Source: Bacteroidales bacterium (GTDB taxonomy: Bacteria; Bacteroidota; Bacteroidia; Bacteroidales; GCA-2748055). From it: 64,000 bases of DNA. The translations under genes and the position numbers were made by a program. Every line of letters starts with the position of its first letter. The first letter of the stretch is position 1. Shown here piece after piece: positions 43,583-51,895 of this stretch. Location of the stretch: contig JARGFP010000021.1 of the NCBI GenBank assembly GCA_029210585.1, positions 20,759 to 84,758 on the forward strand, in the 5' to 3' direction. The notes under the pieces were generated by a model, which worked only from the letters and a program-made list of their open reading frames with translations, ran no database searches and was not told the origin of the DNA.

Positions 43583-44107
43583 TTATTTTCCATCCTGTTT
43601 CAGCAGGTACCTCCATGGCTTGTTTTTCCATACCTCACCGGCATAATCGATGCCAATACGCGGATGCGTGGTAAAAGCTGCTTCCCGGCCGGTTCCTTCG
43701 ATCCAGATCCGCTCAGAATGCAACAGGTCCTCGCCATTAAAGGAGCCATTCAACCCAAGCGCCTTTGTGAGGCGACCCGGTCCACTCACCTCCCGGAGTC
43801 CCCTGATCAGCACTGCCTGGGGCACATCCCGTGCGCCGGTTACCACGTTCATCATCCAGTACATGCCGTATATCAGGTACATATATAACACCCCGCCCTG
43901 CGCAAACATTACTTTTGTACGCGCGGTCATGCCTTTGCTTGCATGACAGGCTTTGTCCTCTGTACCCCGGTAGGCTTCTGTCTCCGAAATAGTATATGTA
44001 GTAAGAAATCCTGAAGAATGCCTGCAAACCAGCTTTTGGCCAAGCAGCGATGGGGCTACGACAAGCACATCCTGTAAATAAAACTCAAGTGGCAGCCTGT
44101 GCTCCAT
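43583..44107 (-). CDS. DNA-3-methyladenine glycosylase (AAG/MPG family)
   Basis: The protein has 174 residues, slightly short for the family. It removes alkylated purines from DNA to start base excision repair. Motifs: LLGQKLVCR, ISETEAYRGTEDKACHASKGMT with the catalytic Glu and the His of the family, VMFAQGGVLYMYLIYGMYWMMNVVTG as FAQGGVLYMYLIYGMYWMMN, then AVLIRGLRE and GPGRLTKALGL. The deaminase gene upstream ends 3 bp before this start, so both are in one operon. Confidence 0.93.
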   Translation of the reverse strand: MEHRLPLEFYLQDVLVVAPSLLGQKLVCRHSSGFLTTYTISETEAYRGTEDKACHASKGMTARTKVMFAQGGVLYMYLIYGMYWMMNVVTGARDVPQAVLIRGLREVSGPGRLTKALGLNGSFNGEDLLHSERIWIEGTGREAAFTTHPRIGIDYAGEVWKNKPWRYLLKQDGK

Positions 44108-44110
44108 CTT

Positions 44111-44575
44111 TCAATACCTGGTTTTGTCCGACTTTTCATTCCACCTGCGGAACACGAGATCTGCGGAAGGGTCCTTCATCCGGATCATTTTAAGTTTCCT
44201 TTCCCCGATTGGCCTTGACAGCTCTTCATAAATCAGGCTGTCGTCGAATCCTCCAGCTTCGGCATCCTGCCTGTCGGAAGCATAATATACGGCCGACAGC
44301 CTGGCCCAGTATATGGCACCCAGGCACATGGGACAAGGTTCACAGGATGCATAAAGGGTACAGCCGGAAAGATCAAAATCCCCCAGCTGTCCGCCCGCCT
44401 TCCTGATTGCCATCACCTCTGCGTGCGCGGTCGGATCATTCAGCACGGTGACTTTGTTGGAAGCCTCTGCGATGATCTTACCGTCTTTTACAATCACTGC
44501 GCCGAAAGGACCTCCCCCGGCATCAATATTTTTTCCGGCAATCTCAATGGCCCGCTTCATAAAAGGATCATGCAT
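44111..44575 (-). CDS. Nucleoside/base deaminase (guanine deaminase-like)
   Basis: The protein has 154 residues. The zinc site of the cytidine deaminase superfamily is visible: HAE (His51, Glu53) and PCPMC (Cys81, Cys84). The pattern FMKRAIEIAGKNIDAGGGPFGAVIVKDG is here as FMKRAIEIAGKNI and GGPFGAVIVKDGKII. The C-terminal FDDSLIYEELSRPIGERKLKMI is closer to bacterial guanine deaminases than to TadA. It converts a purine base by hydrolytic deamination. The ATG at 44575 is preferred; an upstream ATG at 44656 would add 27 residues with no family match. Confidence 0.88.
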   Translation of the reverse strand: MHDPFMKRAIEIAGKNIDAGGGPFGAVIVKDGKIIAEASNKVTVLNDPTAHAEVMAIRKAGGQLGDFDLSGCTLYASCEPCPMCLGAIYWARLSAVYYASDRQDAEAGGFDDSLIYEELSRPIGERKLKMIRMKDPSADLVFRRWNEKSDKTRY

Positions 44576-44677
44576 AAACGAATGGTTCTGTTTCAACACA
44601 CAAAGATAGGATTTGACAGCCGCAACCAAAACAGAAACAGCCGCATTTTTCAGCAAAATTTCCCGGGGTGATCAGAT

Positions 44678-46285
44678 TTACCCGGTGTCTGACCGTTCAG
44701 ACTTTTTTGTACGCCAGGGCCAGCCGGGACCAAAAACGAAGAGTGCATAGAACAATCCGAAAATATCTGCGCCAGGCGTATTCTTCAGCGTATCCTCATC
44801 AAGCATCGAAAGGACCATGGTAAGAATAAACACCAGGGTCATAAAGGAGCGCCAGCGATCGTTCATGAACACAGGCAAGGCCAGGGCAAGAAGGCAGATC
44901 AGCAGTCCGGGTATCCCAAAGGCAACGACCAGGGTAAGGTATTGATTGTGCGCCCCCCGTCTTCGTTCCAGGCGCAATGGCGAATCATTTTCCTCGTAGA
45001 ACTTATCAAATGCCTGGCGTACATCACCTGTTCCAACGCCATACAGCAGGTTCTCGGAAGCAATACTGATACCGGCCCTGAGATAATAATACCGCTGCAC
45101 CAGGGATTTGTCGTTTGGACTGAAGCCCAGCCGGTACCTGTCAAATTCCCAGATCACCTCGTATATCCGTGGATAAAGCCTGAACCTGTTCAGGTAAATA
45201 TGATTTGCAATTCCACTTTCAATGGCCCCGATATCCGTACTGTCCAGCTGCCTGACCCCCGCAGCATCCTTTCGTAATCCTTTGGACGTAAGATACCTGA
45301 TAAGCGTAAACCTGATAAAACCGCCATTGCTGGCTTCGCCCATGTAATCATATTCACTTACCTTTTCCCACTCCCGTTCAAGCTCGGGCGGACACACATT
45401 GATCCATACGAAATTTCCGTTTTCCGTCTCCCTGTTCTCAGGAGAATGTATATACGGATTCCCCTCAATGGTCAGGGAGTCAAGATCATTGGGATCAATC
45501 TGCTCAAAACTGTAGAACCTGTTGATGGCACTTCCCACATATATAATAAGGAAAAGCGGGATGGTAATGATCAGTACCGTCAGCATGAACCGTCCGGCCC
45601 GGTCGGGAACCGTCCTGACCAGCAACATCGAAAGGAACAAAACAATCAGCACAATGATCACGATCCCCGACAATGACCTGAGTATGACAAGGAATACCGG
45701 CAGCCATAGCAAGGCGAGCAGGTACAGTATCCGCAGGTACTTCTTTTCCCCTGCTTCCCGTTTAAAAAACAAGTATACCGAAAACATGATCGACAGAACA
45801 ACCATCAGTGAAAAACGGATGTGGCTGATAAACAATGAAGCATTGCGGTAATTGTCCATTTCAGCCGGGATCCATTTCAGTAAAGCAAGCAGGCTGCCCA
45901 GCGACCCGATCATGTTACCGGCAATGAATGCGGCAAGAATGGAACGGATCTGCCTGATGGATAAATCTTCGGAGGATACAACAACAAACGGGATGACCAG
46001 CAGCGGCAGCTTGATCCTGAGATCCCGCAACCCATATTGCAGGTCGGATGACCACAACATCCCAAGGATATGTACAACGTAAAAAATTACATATACCTGG
46101 AAAGCCCGGCTGCGGGTAATTCGCTTCCATTTTTCAGCATACCTGCCCTCCACGCCCCAGTTGATCACCAGCAAAAACTGGATCACAGATGTGGCAAAAA
46201 TGGACAAAGGCAATGTAGCCGCAAGCAGCATCAGCAAATAGAAATAAATCTGCTGGTGAATGTTGCCTTTGCTGTTCAAAACCAT
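44678..46285 (-). CDS. O-antigen ligase/polymerase-type membrane protein
   Basis: The protein has about 535 residues with around ten or eleven membrane helices (YFYLLMLLAATLPLSIFATSV, VIFYVVHILGMLW, LPLLVIPFVVVSS, GIVIIVLIVLFLSMLLV, LTVLIITIPLFLIIYVGSAI). A large exported loop (about residues 250-400) precedes the Wzy_C-like motif LLYGVGTGDVRQAF ... RRGAHNQYLTLVVAFGIPGLL, with the His-x-Gln typical of O-antigen ligases. It probably joins or polymerises surface polysaccharide. The ATG at 46285 overlaps the upstream gene's end by 10 bp, so both are likely co-translated. Confidence 0.85.
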   Translation of the reverse strand: MVLNSKGNIHQQIYFYLLMLLAATLPLSIFATSVIQFLLVINWGVEGRYAEKWKRITRSRAFQVYVIFYVVHILGMLWSSDLQYGLRDLRIKLPLLVIPFVVVSSEDLSIRQIRSILAAFIAGNMIGSLGSLLALLKWIPAEMDNYRNASLFISHIRFSLMVVLSIMFSVYLFFKREAGEKKYLRILYLLALLWLPVFLVILRSLSGIVIIVLIVLFLSMLLVRTVPDRAGRFMLTVLIITIPLFLIIYVGSAINRFYSFEQIDPNDLDSLTIEGNPYIHSPENRETENGNFVWINVCPPELEREWEKVSEYDYMGEASNGGFIRFTLIRYLTSKGLRKDAAGVRQLDSTDIGAIESGIANHIYLNRFRLYPRIYEVIWEFDRYRLGFSPNDKSLVQRYYYLRAGISIASENLLYGVGTGDVRQAFDKFYEENDSPLRLERRRGAHNQYLTLVVAFGIPGLLICLLALALPVFMNDRWRSFMTLVFILTMVLSMLDEDTLKNTPGADIFGLFYALFVFGPGWPWRTKKSERSDTG

Positions 46286-47247
46286 ACGCAAATTAATAGT
46301 TGCTGTGAATGATGTAACCCCTCTCCCGGAACAAAATGAAAGCTCCATCCGATCTTTGAATCTATATTTTTCAGCCTGAACGGGTCCGCAAAAATATCCA
46401 TCCTGCCATAATTACCAGCCCTGTAAAAAGGATCTCCGTATTCAAATGCGATCGGTGTGCCAAAATAATAAACTCCTTTGAAACCAAAAATAGTGTAACG
46501 CAGATCAATATTTGTTATCCAACCCTTTCCCCAGGTGAGGTCTTCGGGCCGCAGCCGGTTATAGGAAGCAATATACCCGGCAGAAAGGCGCATGGAAAAC
46601 CCCTGTGTGTCACCAACCAAAGCCCCTGCCATCATTGAAAACACTCCATTATCCCGGATCGGACGAACATCAGCTGGATCATAACTCCTTGCCTGGTGAT
46701 ACATCAGGAAAGATGGATTCACAAAAAAATGTGCAACACTAACAGTGGCATCCATTCCCGCCAGGAAAGCCTCTCTCGTAGTCTCTGAAACCCGCCCGGT
46801 CCAGTCCACAAACCCATATGCCTCCAGGTGCCTGCCACCGAAGGCAATATAACCTCCTTCCACATTGGGACGGTAATAGTGCAACGTATCGGTAAGAAAA
46901 ACCAGGGGCATTTCGATCCTGTCTTTCCTGGGAAAGGATCCCAAAGCCATTTCCAGCTGATCCGTTTTATAGGTATAATACAGATTCACCTGGGGGGCTG
47001 CTCCAAGGACAGAACTGCCGTGCTCGTAAAGGTAATTCAACCCTGCCGCAAAACTGTGCATGGTGTCGATTGAAAAAACAAGTGAGGCATCCAGTCGGGC
47101 TCCGAATATGGTTTGCGGAAATGCAAATTCAGAAAAGTATTCCCGGTTGTCAAAAACCTGGTAAAAAGAAATAGCATACCCCGGACGTTGTCCCCGGGCA
47201 GAAAGGCATGCAAGCGCTAAAACAATGATGAATAATGATTTTTTCAC
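46276..47247 (-). CDS. Outer-membrane beta-barrel protein of unknown function
   Basis: The protein has 323 residues with a signal peptide (MKKSLFIIVLALACLSARGQ). The mature chain shows alternating hydrophobic/aromatic strands (YAISFYQVFDNREYFSEFAF, HSFAAGLNYLYEHGS, APQVNLYYTYKTDQLEMALGSF, FVNPSFLMYHQARSYD, FSMRLSAGYIASYNRL, WITNIDLRYTIFGFKGVYYFG) as expected for a 12- to 14-strand barrel. No named family is recognised. The gene overlaps the O-antigen ligase-like gene. Confidence 0.72.
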   Translation of the reverse strand: MKKSLFIIVLALACLSARGQRPGYAISFYQVFDNREYFSEFAFPQTIFGARLDASLVFSIDTMHSFAAGLNYLYEHGSSVLGAAPQVNLYYTYKTDQLEMALGSFPRKDRIEMPLVFLTDTLHYYRPNVEGGYIAFGGRHLEAYGFVDWTGRVSETTREAFLAGMDATVSVAHFFVNPSFLMYHQARSYDPADVRPIRDNGVFSMMAGALVGDTQGFSMRLSAGYIASYNRLRPEDLTWGKGWITNIDLRYTIFGFKGVYYFGTPIAFEYGDPFYRAGNYGRMDIFADPFRLKNIDSKIGWSFHFVPGEGLHHSQQLLICVWF

Positions 47248-47401
47248 TTACCAGAAATCTTTTACCAGCCTTAAAGGTAAAACAAAACTTGAAGATGTTG
47301 ATAAAAGGCATCAAATCAGTCTGAAACCACACTGAAATTGCCCTCTATCTTTCAGAATTTCTGAGATTTACGAAATTTGGAAATAAATTGTTGATATGTT
47401 A

Positions 47402-47430
47402 TTGTATTAAAAAAAAGATTTGTATTTTTG
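47402..47430 (+). promoter_or_regulatory. Promoter of the rplM-rpsI-rpsB-tsf genes
   Basis: TTG at 47402-47404, an 18-bp gap, then TATTTTTG at 47423-47430, close to the Bacteroidota consensus. It lies in a 234-bp AT-rich gap 51 bp before the rplM start, leaving room for an untranslated leader; no classical L13 operator structure was recognised. Confidence 0.65.
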
Positions 47431-47481
47431 CGAACCACAAAATCAGGTGATAGAATTTATCAGGTAAAAAAATAAAAAGAC

Positions 47482-47937
47482 GTGGATACATTAAGTTACA
47501 AGACCGTTTCAGCGAATAAAAACACCGTCAATAAGGAATGGGTATTGGTTGATGCTACCGACCAGATTCTGGGGCGTCTCGCAGCCAGGGTGGCAATGAT
47601 TCTCAGGGGAAAGCACAAACCCAGTTTCACACCACATGTTGATTGTGGAGACAACGTAATCATTATCAATGCTGAAAAGATAAAACTCACTGGCAACAAG
47701 TTAACCCAGAGAGAATATGTCCGTCACACTGGTTACCCTGGTGGACAAAGGACTGAAACTGTTGAAAGCCTGCTGAAAAGAAGGCCCATTGCAGTGGTTG
47801 AGAGGTCTGTTAAAGGCATGCTGCCAAAAAGCAGGCTCGGAAGTGAACAGTTCAGAAATCTGTATGTATTCGAGGGGGAAACGCATCCGCACGAAGCACA
47901 ACAGCCAAAAAAGATCGATTTAAATACCATTAAATAA
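47482..47937 (+). CDS. rplM: Ribosomal protein L13
   Basis: The protein has 151 residues with GTG start. The sequence DTLSYKTVSANKNTVNKEWV followed by DATDQILGRLAARVAMILRGK and MLPKSRLG is characteristic. L13 is an early assembly protein of the 50S subunit. It is followed 6 bp later by rpsI, the conserved L13-S9 pair. Confidence 0.98.
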   Translation: MDTLSYKTVSANKNTVNKEWVLVDATDQILGRLAARVAMILRGKHKPSFTPHVDCGDNVIIINAEKIKLTGNKLTQREYVRHTGYPGGQRTETVESLLKRRPIAVVERSVKGMLPKSRLGSEQFRNLYVFEGETHPHEAQQPKKIDLNTIK

Positions 47938-47943
47938 GAATTC

Positions 47944-48330
47944 ATGGAGGTCATTAACACACTAGGCAGAAGAAAAAGAGCTATTGCCAGGGTATATCTC
48001 AGCGACGGTAAAGGCCAGATCACCGTCAATGACAAAGATTACAAAGAATATTTTCCATTCGAGCAACTCCACTATATCGTGGACCAGCCACTAAACCTGC
48101 TTGAAGTTAAAGACAAATACGACATCAAAGCCAACCTTACGGGTGGCGGCATCAAAGGACAGGCGGAAGCATTGCGTCTCGGTATCGCAAGAGCACTTGT
48201 AAAGATTGATGCAGAGAACAAACCCAAACTTCGCGCAGAAGGCTTCATGACAAGGGATCCGAGGGCCGTTGAAAGGAAGAAGCCCGGACAACCCAAAGCA
48301 AGGAAGAGGTTCCAGTTCAGTAAACGTTAA
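47944..48330 (+). CDS. rpsI: Ribosomal protein S9
   Basis: The protein has 128 residues. It has the N-terminal GRRKRAIARVYLSDGKGQITVN, the central GGGIKGQAEALRLGIARAL and the basic C-terminus RKKPGQPKARKRFQFSKR whose last residues reach the P-site tRNA in the 30S subunit. It is co-transcribed with rplM, and rpsB follows after 85 bp. Confidence 0.98.
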   Translation: MEVINTLGRRKRAIARVYLSDGKGQITVNDKDYKEYFPFEQLHYIVDQPLNLLEVKDKYDIKANLTGGGIKGQAEALRLGIARALVKIDAENKPKLRAEGFMTRDPRAVERKKPGQPKARKRFQFSKR

Positions 48331-48415
48331 TCCTTATTACATAAATATTAAACGCGAAACCGGCAGGACTTCCTTTGCGAACTACCTGTGGGTTGCCTAA
48401 GCAAAAATTAAAAAA

Positions 48416-49360
48416 ATGCCAAAGACAAGTTTCAACGAACTATTGGATGCAGGTGTACATTTTGGTCACCTGAAAAGAAAATGGAATCCCGCAATGGCTC
48501 CGTATATTTTTATGGAGAAGAACGGGATCCACATCATTGACCTCAACAAAACCGAGGCCAAACTTGAGGAAGCAGCAAATGCACTCAAGCAAATTGCAAA
48601 ATCAGGAAGGAAGATCCTTTTTGTAGCTACAAAAAAACAGGCGAAAGATATCGTTTCCGAAAAAGTAAAAGCGATCAACATGCCTTATGTCACTGAACGG
48701 TGGCCAGGTGGTATGCTTACCAATTTCCCGACCATCAGGAAGGCGGTTAAAAAGATGTCTTCAATTGATAAAATGGCCACCGATGGTACATTTGAAACAC
48801 TTTCCAAACGAGAAAAACTTCAGATTGCCCGTCAGCGTGCCAAGCTGGAGAAGATGCTCGGAAGTATATCCGACCTCACCAGGCTTCCGGCCGCAATGTT
48901 CATTGTTGACGTTGCCAAGGAATATATCGCCGTTCGCGAGGCCAAGCGCCTGAATATCCCGGTATTCGCCATGGTGGATACAAATTCTGACCCGAAGAAC
49001 ATTGATTTCCCGATCCCGGCAAATGACGATGCATCAAAATCCATTTCACTGATCCTTGATTACATCTGCGATTCAATCGCTGAAGGACTGAATGAACGGA
49101 AAATGGAAAAAGAAAAAGAAGTCGTTGCTGCCAAAGAGAAAAAGGACAAGGAAAAAGAGAAGAAAGAGGCCGAATCCCAAAAGAAAGAAGAAGAAAAATC
49201 AGCTGCCAAGTTAGCAAAGCCGGAGAAGGAGGCCGCCAAGGTTGAAAAGGCTGAGGAGAAGGAATCTGCCAAAGTCGAGAAGAAAGAAGTAAAGGAAGAA
49301 GCCAAAGCCGAAAAGAAAACGGAAAAGGAAGCGGCAAAATCCGAGAAAAAAGAGGAATAG
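48416..49360 (+). CDS. rpsB: Ribosomal protein S2 with long Lys/Glu/Ala-rich tail
   Basis: The protein has 314 residues. The first 228 or so are normal S2: LLDAGVHFGHLKRKWNP, IHIIDLNKTEAKLEEA, RWPGGMLTNFPTIRK, VFAMVDTNSDPKNIDFPIPANDDASKSI. S2 is among the last proteins to join the 30S subunit. After residue 228 an 85-residue tail consists almost only of Lys, Glu, Ala and Ser, likely a single charged helix or a disordered arm. Tails of this type occur in some Bacteroidota S2 proteins, but this one is long. tsf follows after 120 bp, the usual partner. Confidence 0.97.
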   Translation: MPKTSFNELLDAGVHFGHLKRKWNPAMAPYIFMEKNGIHIIDLNKTEAKLEEAANALKQIAKSGRKILFVATKKQAKDIVSEKVKAINMPYVTERWPGGMLTNFPTIRKAVKKMSSIDKMATDGTFETLSKREKLQIARQRAKLEKMLGSISDLTRLPAAMFIVDVAKEYIAVREAKRLNIPVFAMVDTNSDPKNIDFPIPANDDASKSISLILDYICDSIAEGLNERKMEKEKEVVAAKEKKDKEKEKKEAESQKKEEEKSAAKLAKPEKEAAKVEKAEEKESAKVEKKEVKEEAKAEKKTEKEAAKSEKKEE

Positions 49361-49480
49361 CATCCCCTGTTAAAGGTTCGGACGGGCACCGGGACCTGGC
49401 CGGGCATATTCCCCCTGCTCCCATTCCCTGAATCGCTCTTAGAATGTACAGAAGTTTCAAACGATAAAAAATATTTTACA

Positions 49481-50299
49481 ATGGCTGATATAAAAGCTGC
49501 AGACGTAAGCAAACTGAGAAAAATCACCGGTGCCGGTATGATGGACTGCAAAAATGCGCTCCAGGAGGCAGAAGGAGATTTCGATAAAGCCATCGAGATC
49601 ATTCGCAAAAAAGGAATGGCCGTGGCAAACAAGCGTGCCGATCGCGAAGCCAGCGAAGGTACCGTTCAGGCAAAAGTTGAAGATGGTTTCGGAGCAATTG
49701 TCTCCCTGAACTGCGAAACTGATTTTGTTGCCAAGAATGAGAATTTTGTTGCTTTTGCGCAAAAAATCCTTGATACAGCAATGGCAGAAAAGCCTGCTGA
49801 CCTGGAGGCGTTAAAGGCACTGGAAATAGATGGAAAAACCATCGAAACGCTGGTCACCGAACAAACCGGTATCATCGGCGAAAAACTGGAACTTTCCTAT
49901 TATGACAAGGTGGAAGCTCCCTATGTGATCGCATACAACCATTTCGGAAACAACCTTGCCACCCTCGTCGGGTTCAGCAAAGTGGTGGAAATGCAGGTTG
50001 CAAAGGATGTGGCCATGCAGGTAGCTGCGATGTCCCCGGTATCAGTAAGTGAAGCTGAAGTACCTGCCGAGACCATCGAGAGCGAAAGAAGAATTGGCCG
50101 CGAAAAAGCCCTGGCCGAAGGAAAACCTGAAAACATCGTAGACAGGATCGCTGAAGGAATGGTGAAAAAATTCCTGAAAGAGAATACACTGATGAGCCAG
50201 GAATTTACAAAAGATGCAAAAATCACCGTAGAGCAATATATCAAGAATGCTGACGCTGACGTGAAGGTGACCGAATTCAAAAGGTTTGCCATCAAATAA
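49481..50299 (+). CDS. tsf: Elongation factor Ts
   Basis: The protein has 272 residues. It recharges EF-Tu with GTP. The signature TGAGMMDCKNALQEAEGD and the core region IVSLNCETDFVAKNENF are clear, and the C-terminal SQEFTKDAKITVEQYI is typical. It follows rpsB and is closed by a strong terminator 17 bp after the stop. Confidence 0.98.
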   Translation: MADIKAADVSKLRKITGAGMMDCKNALQEAEGDFDKAIEIIRKKGMAVANKRADREASEGTVQAKVEDGFGAIVSLNCETDFVAKNENFVAFAQKILDTAMAEKPADLEALKALEIDGKTIETLVTEQTGIIGEKLELSYYDKVEAPYVIAYNHFGNNLATLVGFSKVVEMQVAKDVAMQVAAMSPVSVSEAEVPAETIESERRIGREKALAEGKPENIVDRIAEGMVKKFLKENTLMSQEFTKDAKITVEQYIKNADADVKVTEFKRFAIK

Positions 50300-50315
50300 T
50301 TCAAAGCAATCGCAC

Positions 50316-50355
50316 AAAAAAAGGATGTCTCAGTAAAATGGGGCATCCTTTTTTT
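50316..50355 (+). terminator. Rho-independent terminator after tsf
   Basis: AAAAAAAGGATG (50316-50327) pairs with CATCCTTTTTTT (50344-50355) around a 16-base loop. The arrangement could terminate in both directions, but no minus-strand gene ends here. Confidence 0.85.
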
Positions 50356-50512
50356 ATTCCGTCCGGCAGCCCTATCATTTGCTTAGCCGTTCATATTGGT
50401 TATTGGCCTTTAACGCATATAGACCAGCCATCATACCTTTACTGGCAATGTTTTGAGGCTACCCGGTTTTACTATTGCCCCAATTTCCATATCTTCGTAG
50501 AAATTTCATACA

Positions 50513-51223
50513 ATGCTTGCATATAAAAGAATATTGCTCAAACTAAGTGGTGAAGCTCTCATGGCAGGACGCTCCCACGGAATCGACCCCCGTCGGCTGA
50601 ATGACTACATCGATGAGGTCATCGAGGTGAATCAGTCAGGGGTACAGGTAGCCATCGTTATTGGCGGAGGTAATATTTTCCGCGGAATCTCCGGTGTAGA
50701 AGAAGGATATGACCGCGTAAAGGGAGATTATATGGGCATGCTTGCAACCGTAATCAATGGTCTTGCCCTTGAATCGGCATTTCATTCAAAAAAAGCTGCA
50801 GCTAAGTTGTTTACGGCATTCCGGATGGAACCGGTTGCCGAGTTCTATTCCAGGAACAATGCCATTGAAGCACTTGAAAAAGGCCAGATCGTAATCTTCT
50901 CCGGGGGGACCGGTAATCCGTTTTTTACCACCGATACAGCTTCATCGCTCAGGGCAGTGGAAATCAATGCCGATGTAATGCTGAAAGGGACGCGTGTCGA
51001 TGGCGTATATACCGGTGATCCTGAGAAAGATCCGGATGCGGAAAAATTCGATATGCTGACCTTTGATGAAGCCCTGGAGAAAAACCTCCGGATCCTCGAT
51101 CAGACCGCTTTCACCATGTGCAGGGAAAATGAACTGCCCGTTGTTGTATTCAATATGAATGAAAGGGGAAACCTGAAAAAGCTTATTTCGGGGGAAAAAA
51201 TTGGAACTTTAGTTAAAATTTAA
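50513..51223 (+). CDS. pyrH: Uridylate kinase
   Basis: The protein has 236 residues. It phosphorylates UMP to UDP. Landmarks of the amino-acid-kinase fold: RILLKLSGEALMA, VIGGGNIFRGISG, FSGGTGNPFFTTDTASSLRA and LKGTRVDGVYTGDP. A TATCTTCG box near 50490 may be its promoter, as the tsf terminator separates the units. frr follows after 30 bp. Confidence 0.97.
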   Translation: MLAYKRILLKLSGEALMAGRSHGIDPRRLNDYIDEVIEVNQSGVQVAIVIGGGNIFRGISGVEEGYDRVKGDYMGMLATVINGLALESAFHSKKAAAKLFTAFRMEPVAEFYSRNNAIEALEKGQIVIFSGGTGNPFFTTDTASSLRAVEINADVMLKGTRVDGVYTGDPEKDPDAEKFDMLTFDEALEKNLRILDQTAFTMCRENELPVVVFNMNERGNLKKLISGEKIGTLVKI

Positions 51224-51253
51224 ATAATTTAGGGACCGATTAATACTTTCGCT

Positions 51254-51817
51254 ATGAATGAAGAAGTTCAACTGGTCTATGAAATGAGCCGCGAGAAAAT
51301 GGACAAGGCGCTCGAGCACCTTGAAACCGAACTGAGCCGAATCCGGGCAGGCAAGGCAAACATCCATATCCTTGACGGAATTATGGTTGATTATTACGGG
51401 GCCATGACACCTCTTAACCAGGTGTCCAATATCAGTACCCCGGATGCAAAAACCATCGCTATCCAGCCGTGGGAGAAAAAAATGATTGATCCGATCGAAA
51501 AAGCCATCCAGCAGGCAAACATTGGCATCAACCCGATCAATAACGGTGAATTGATCCGTTTGATCATACCACCCCTGACAGAGGAACGAAGGGGAGAACT
51601 GGTGAAGCAGGTGAAAAATGAAGGTGAAAATGCCAGGGTCAGCATCAGGAACAGCCGCCGTGAAGCAAATGAGGAATACAAGCAGATGCAGAAGTCAGGC
51701 CTCGCAGAAGACGATGCCAAACGGGCCGAAGAGAACATCCAGGAGCTCACGAACGAATACTCTGAGAAAATAGAAAAGATCGTCGAAGCGAAGGAGGAAG
51801 ACATCATGACCATTTAA
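51254..51817 (+). CDS. frr: Ribosome recycling factor
   Basis: The protein has 187 residues. With EF-G it splits ribosomes after termination. The start MSREKMDKALEHLETELSRI, the loop YYGAMTPLNQVSNIS and the C-terminal RREANEEYKQMQKSGLAEDD are diagnostic. It is paired with pyrH as in most bacteria and ends at a strong terminator. Confidence 0.97.
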   Translation: MNEEVQLVYEMSREKMDKALEHLETELSRIRAGKANIHILDGIMVDYYGAMTPLNQVSNISTPDAKTIAIQPWEKKMIDPIEKAIQQANIGINPINNGELIRLIIPPLTEERRGELVKQVKNEGENARVSIRNSRREANEEYKQMQKSGLAEDDAKRAEENIQELTNEYSEKIEKIVEAKEEDIMTI

Positions 51818-51840
51818 TACGAACCCGGAGAAACAATACG

Positions 51841-51887
51841 GACCGCAATCGGGCCAGGAGGATCCTGCTGTATTGCGGTCTTTTTTT
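51841..51887 (+). terminator. Rho-independent terminator after frr
   Basis: GACCGCAAT (51841-51849) pairs with ATTGCGGTC (51872-51880), followed by seven T at 51881-51887. The next gene starts only 8 bp later, so that gene may depend on read-through. Confidence 0.88.
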
Positions 51888-51895
51888 GGAATACC

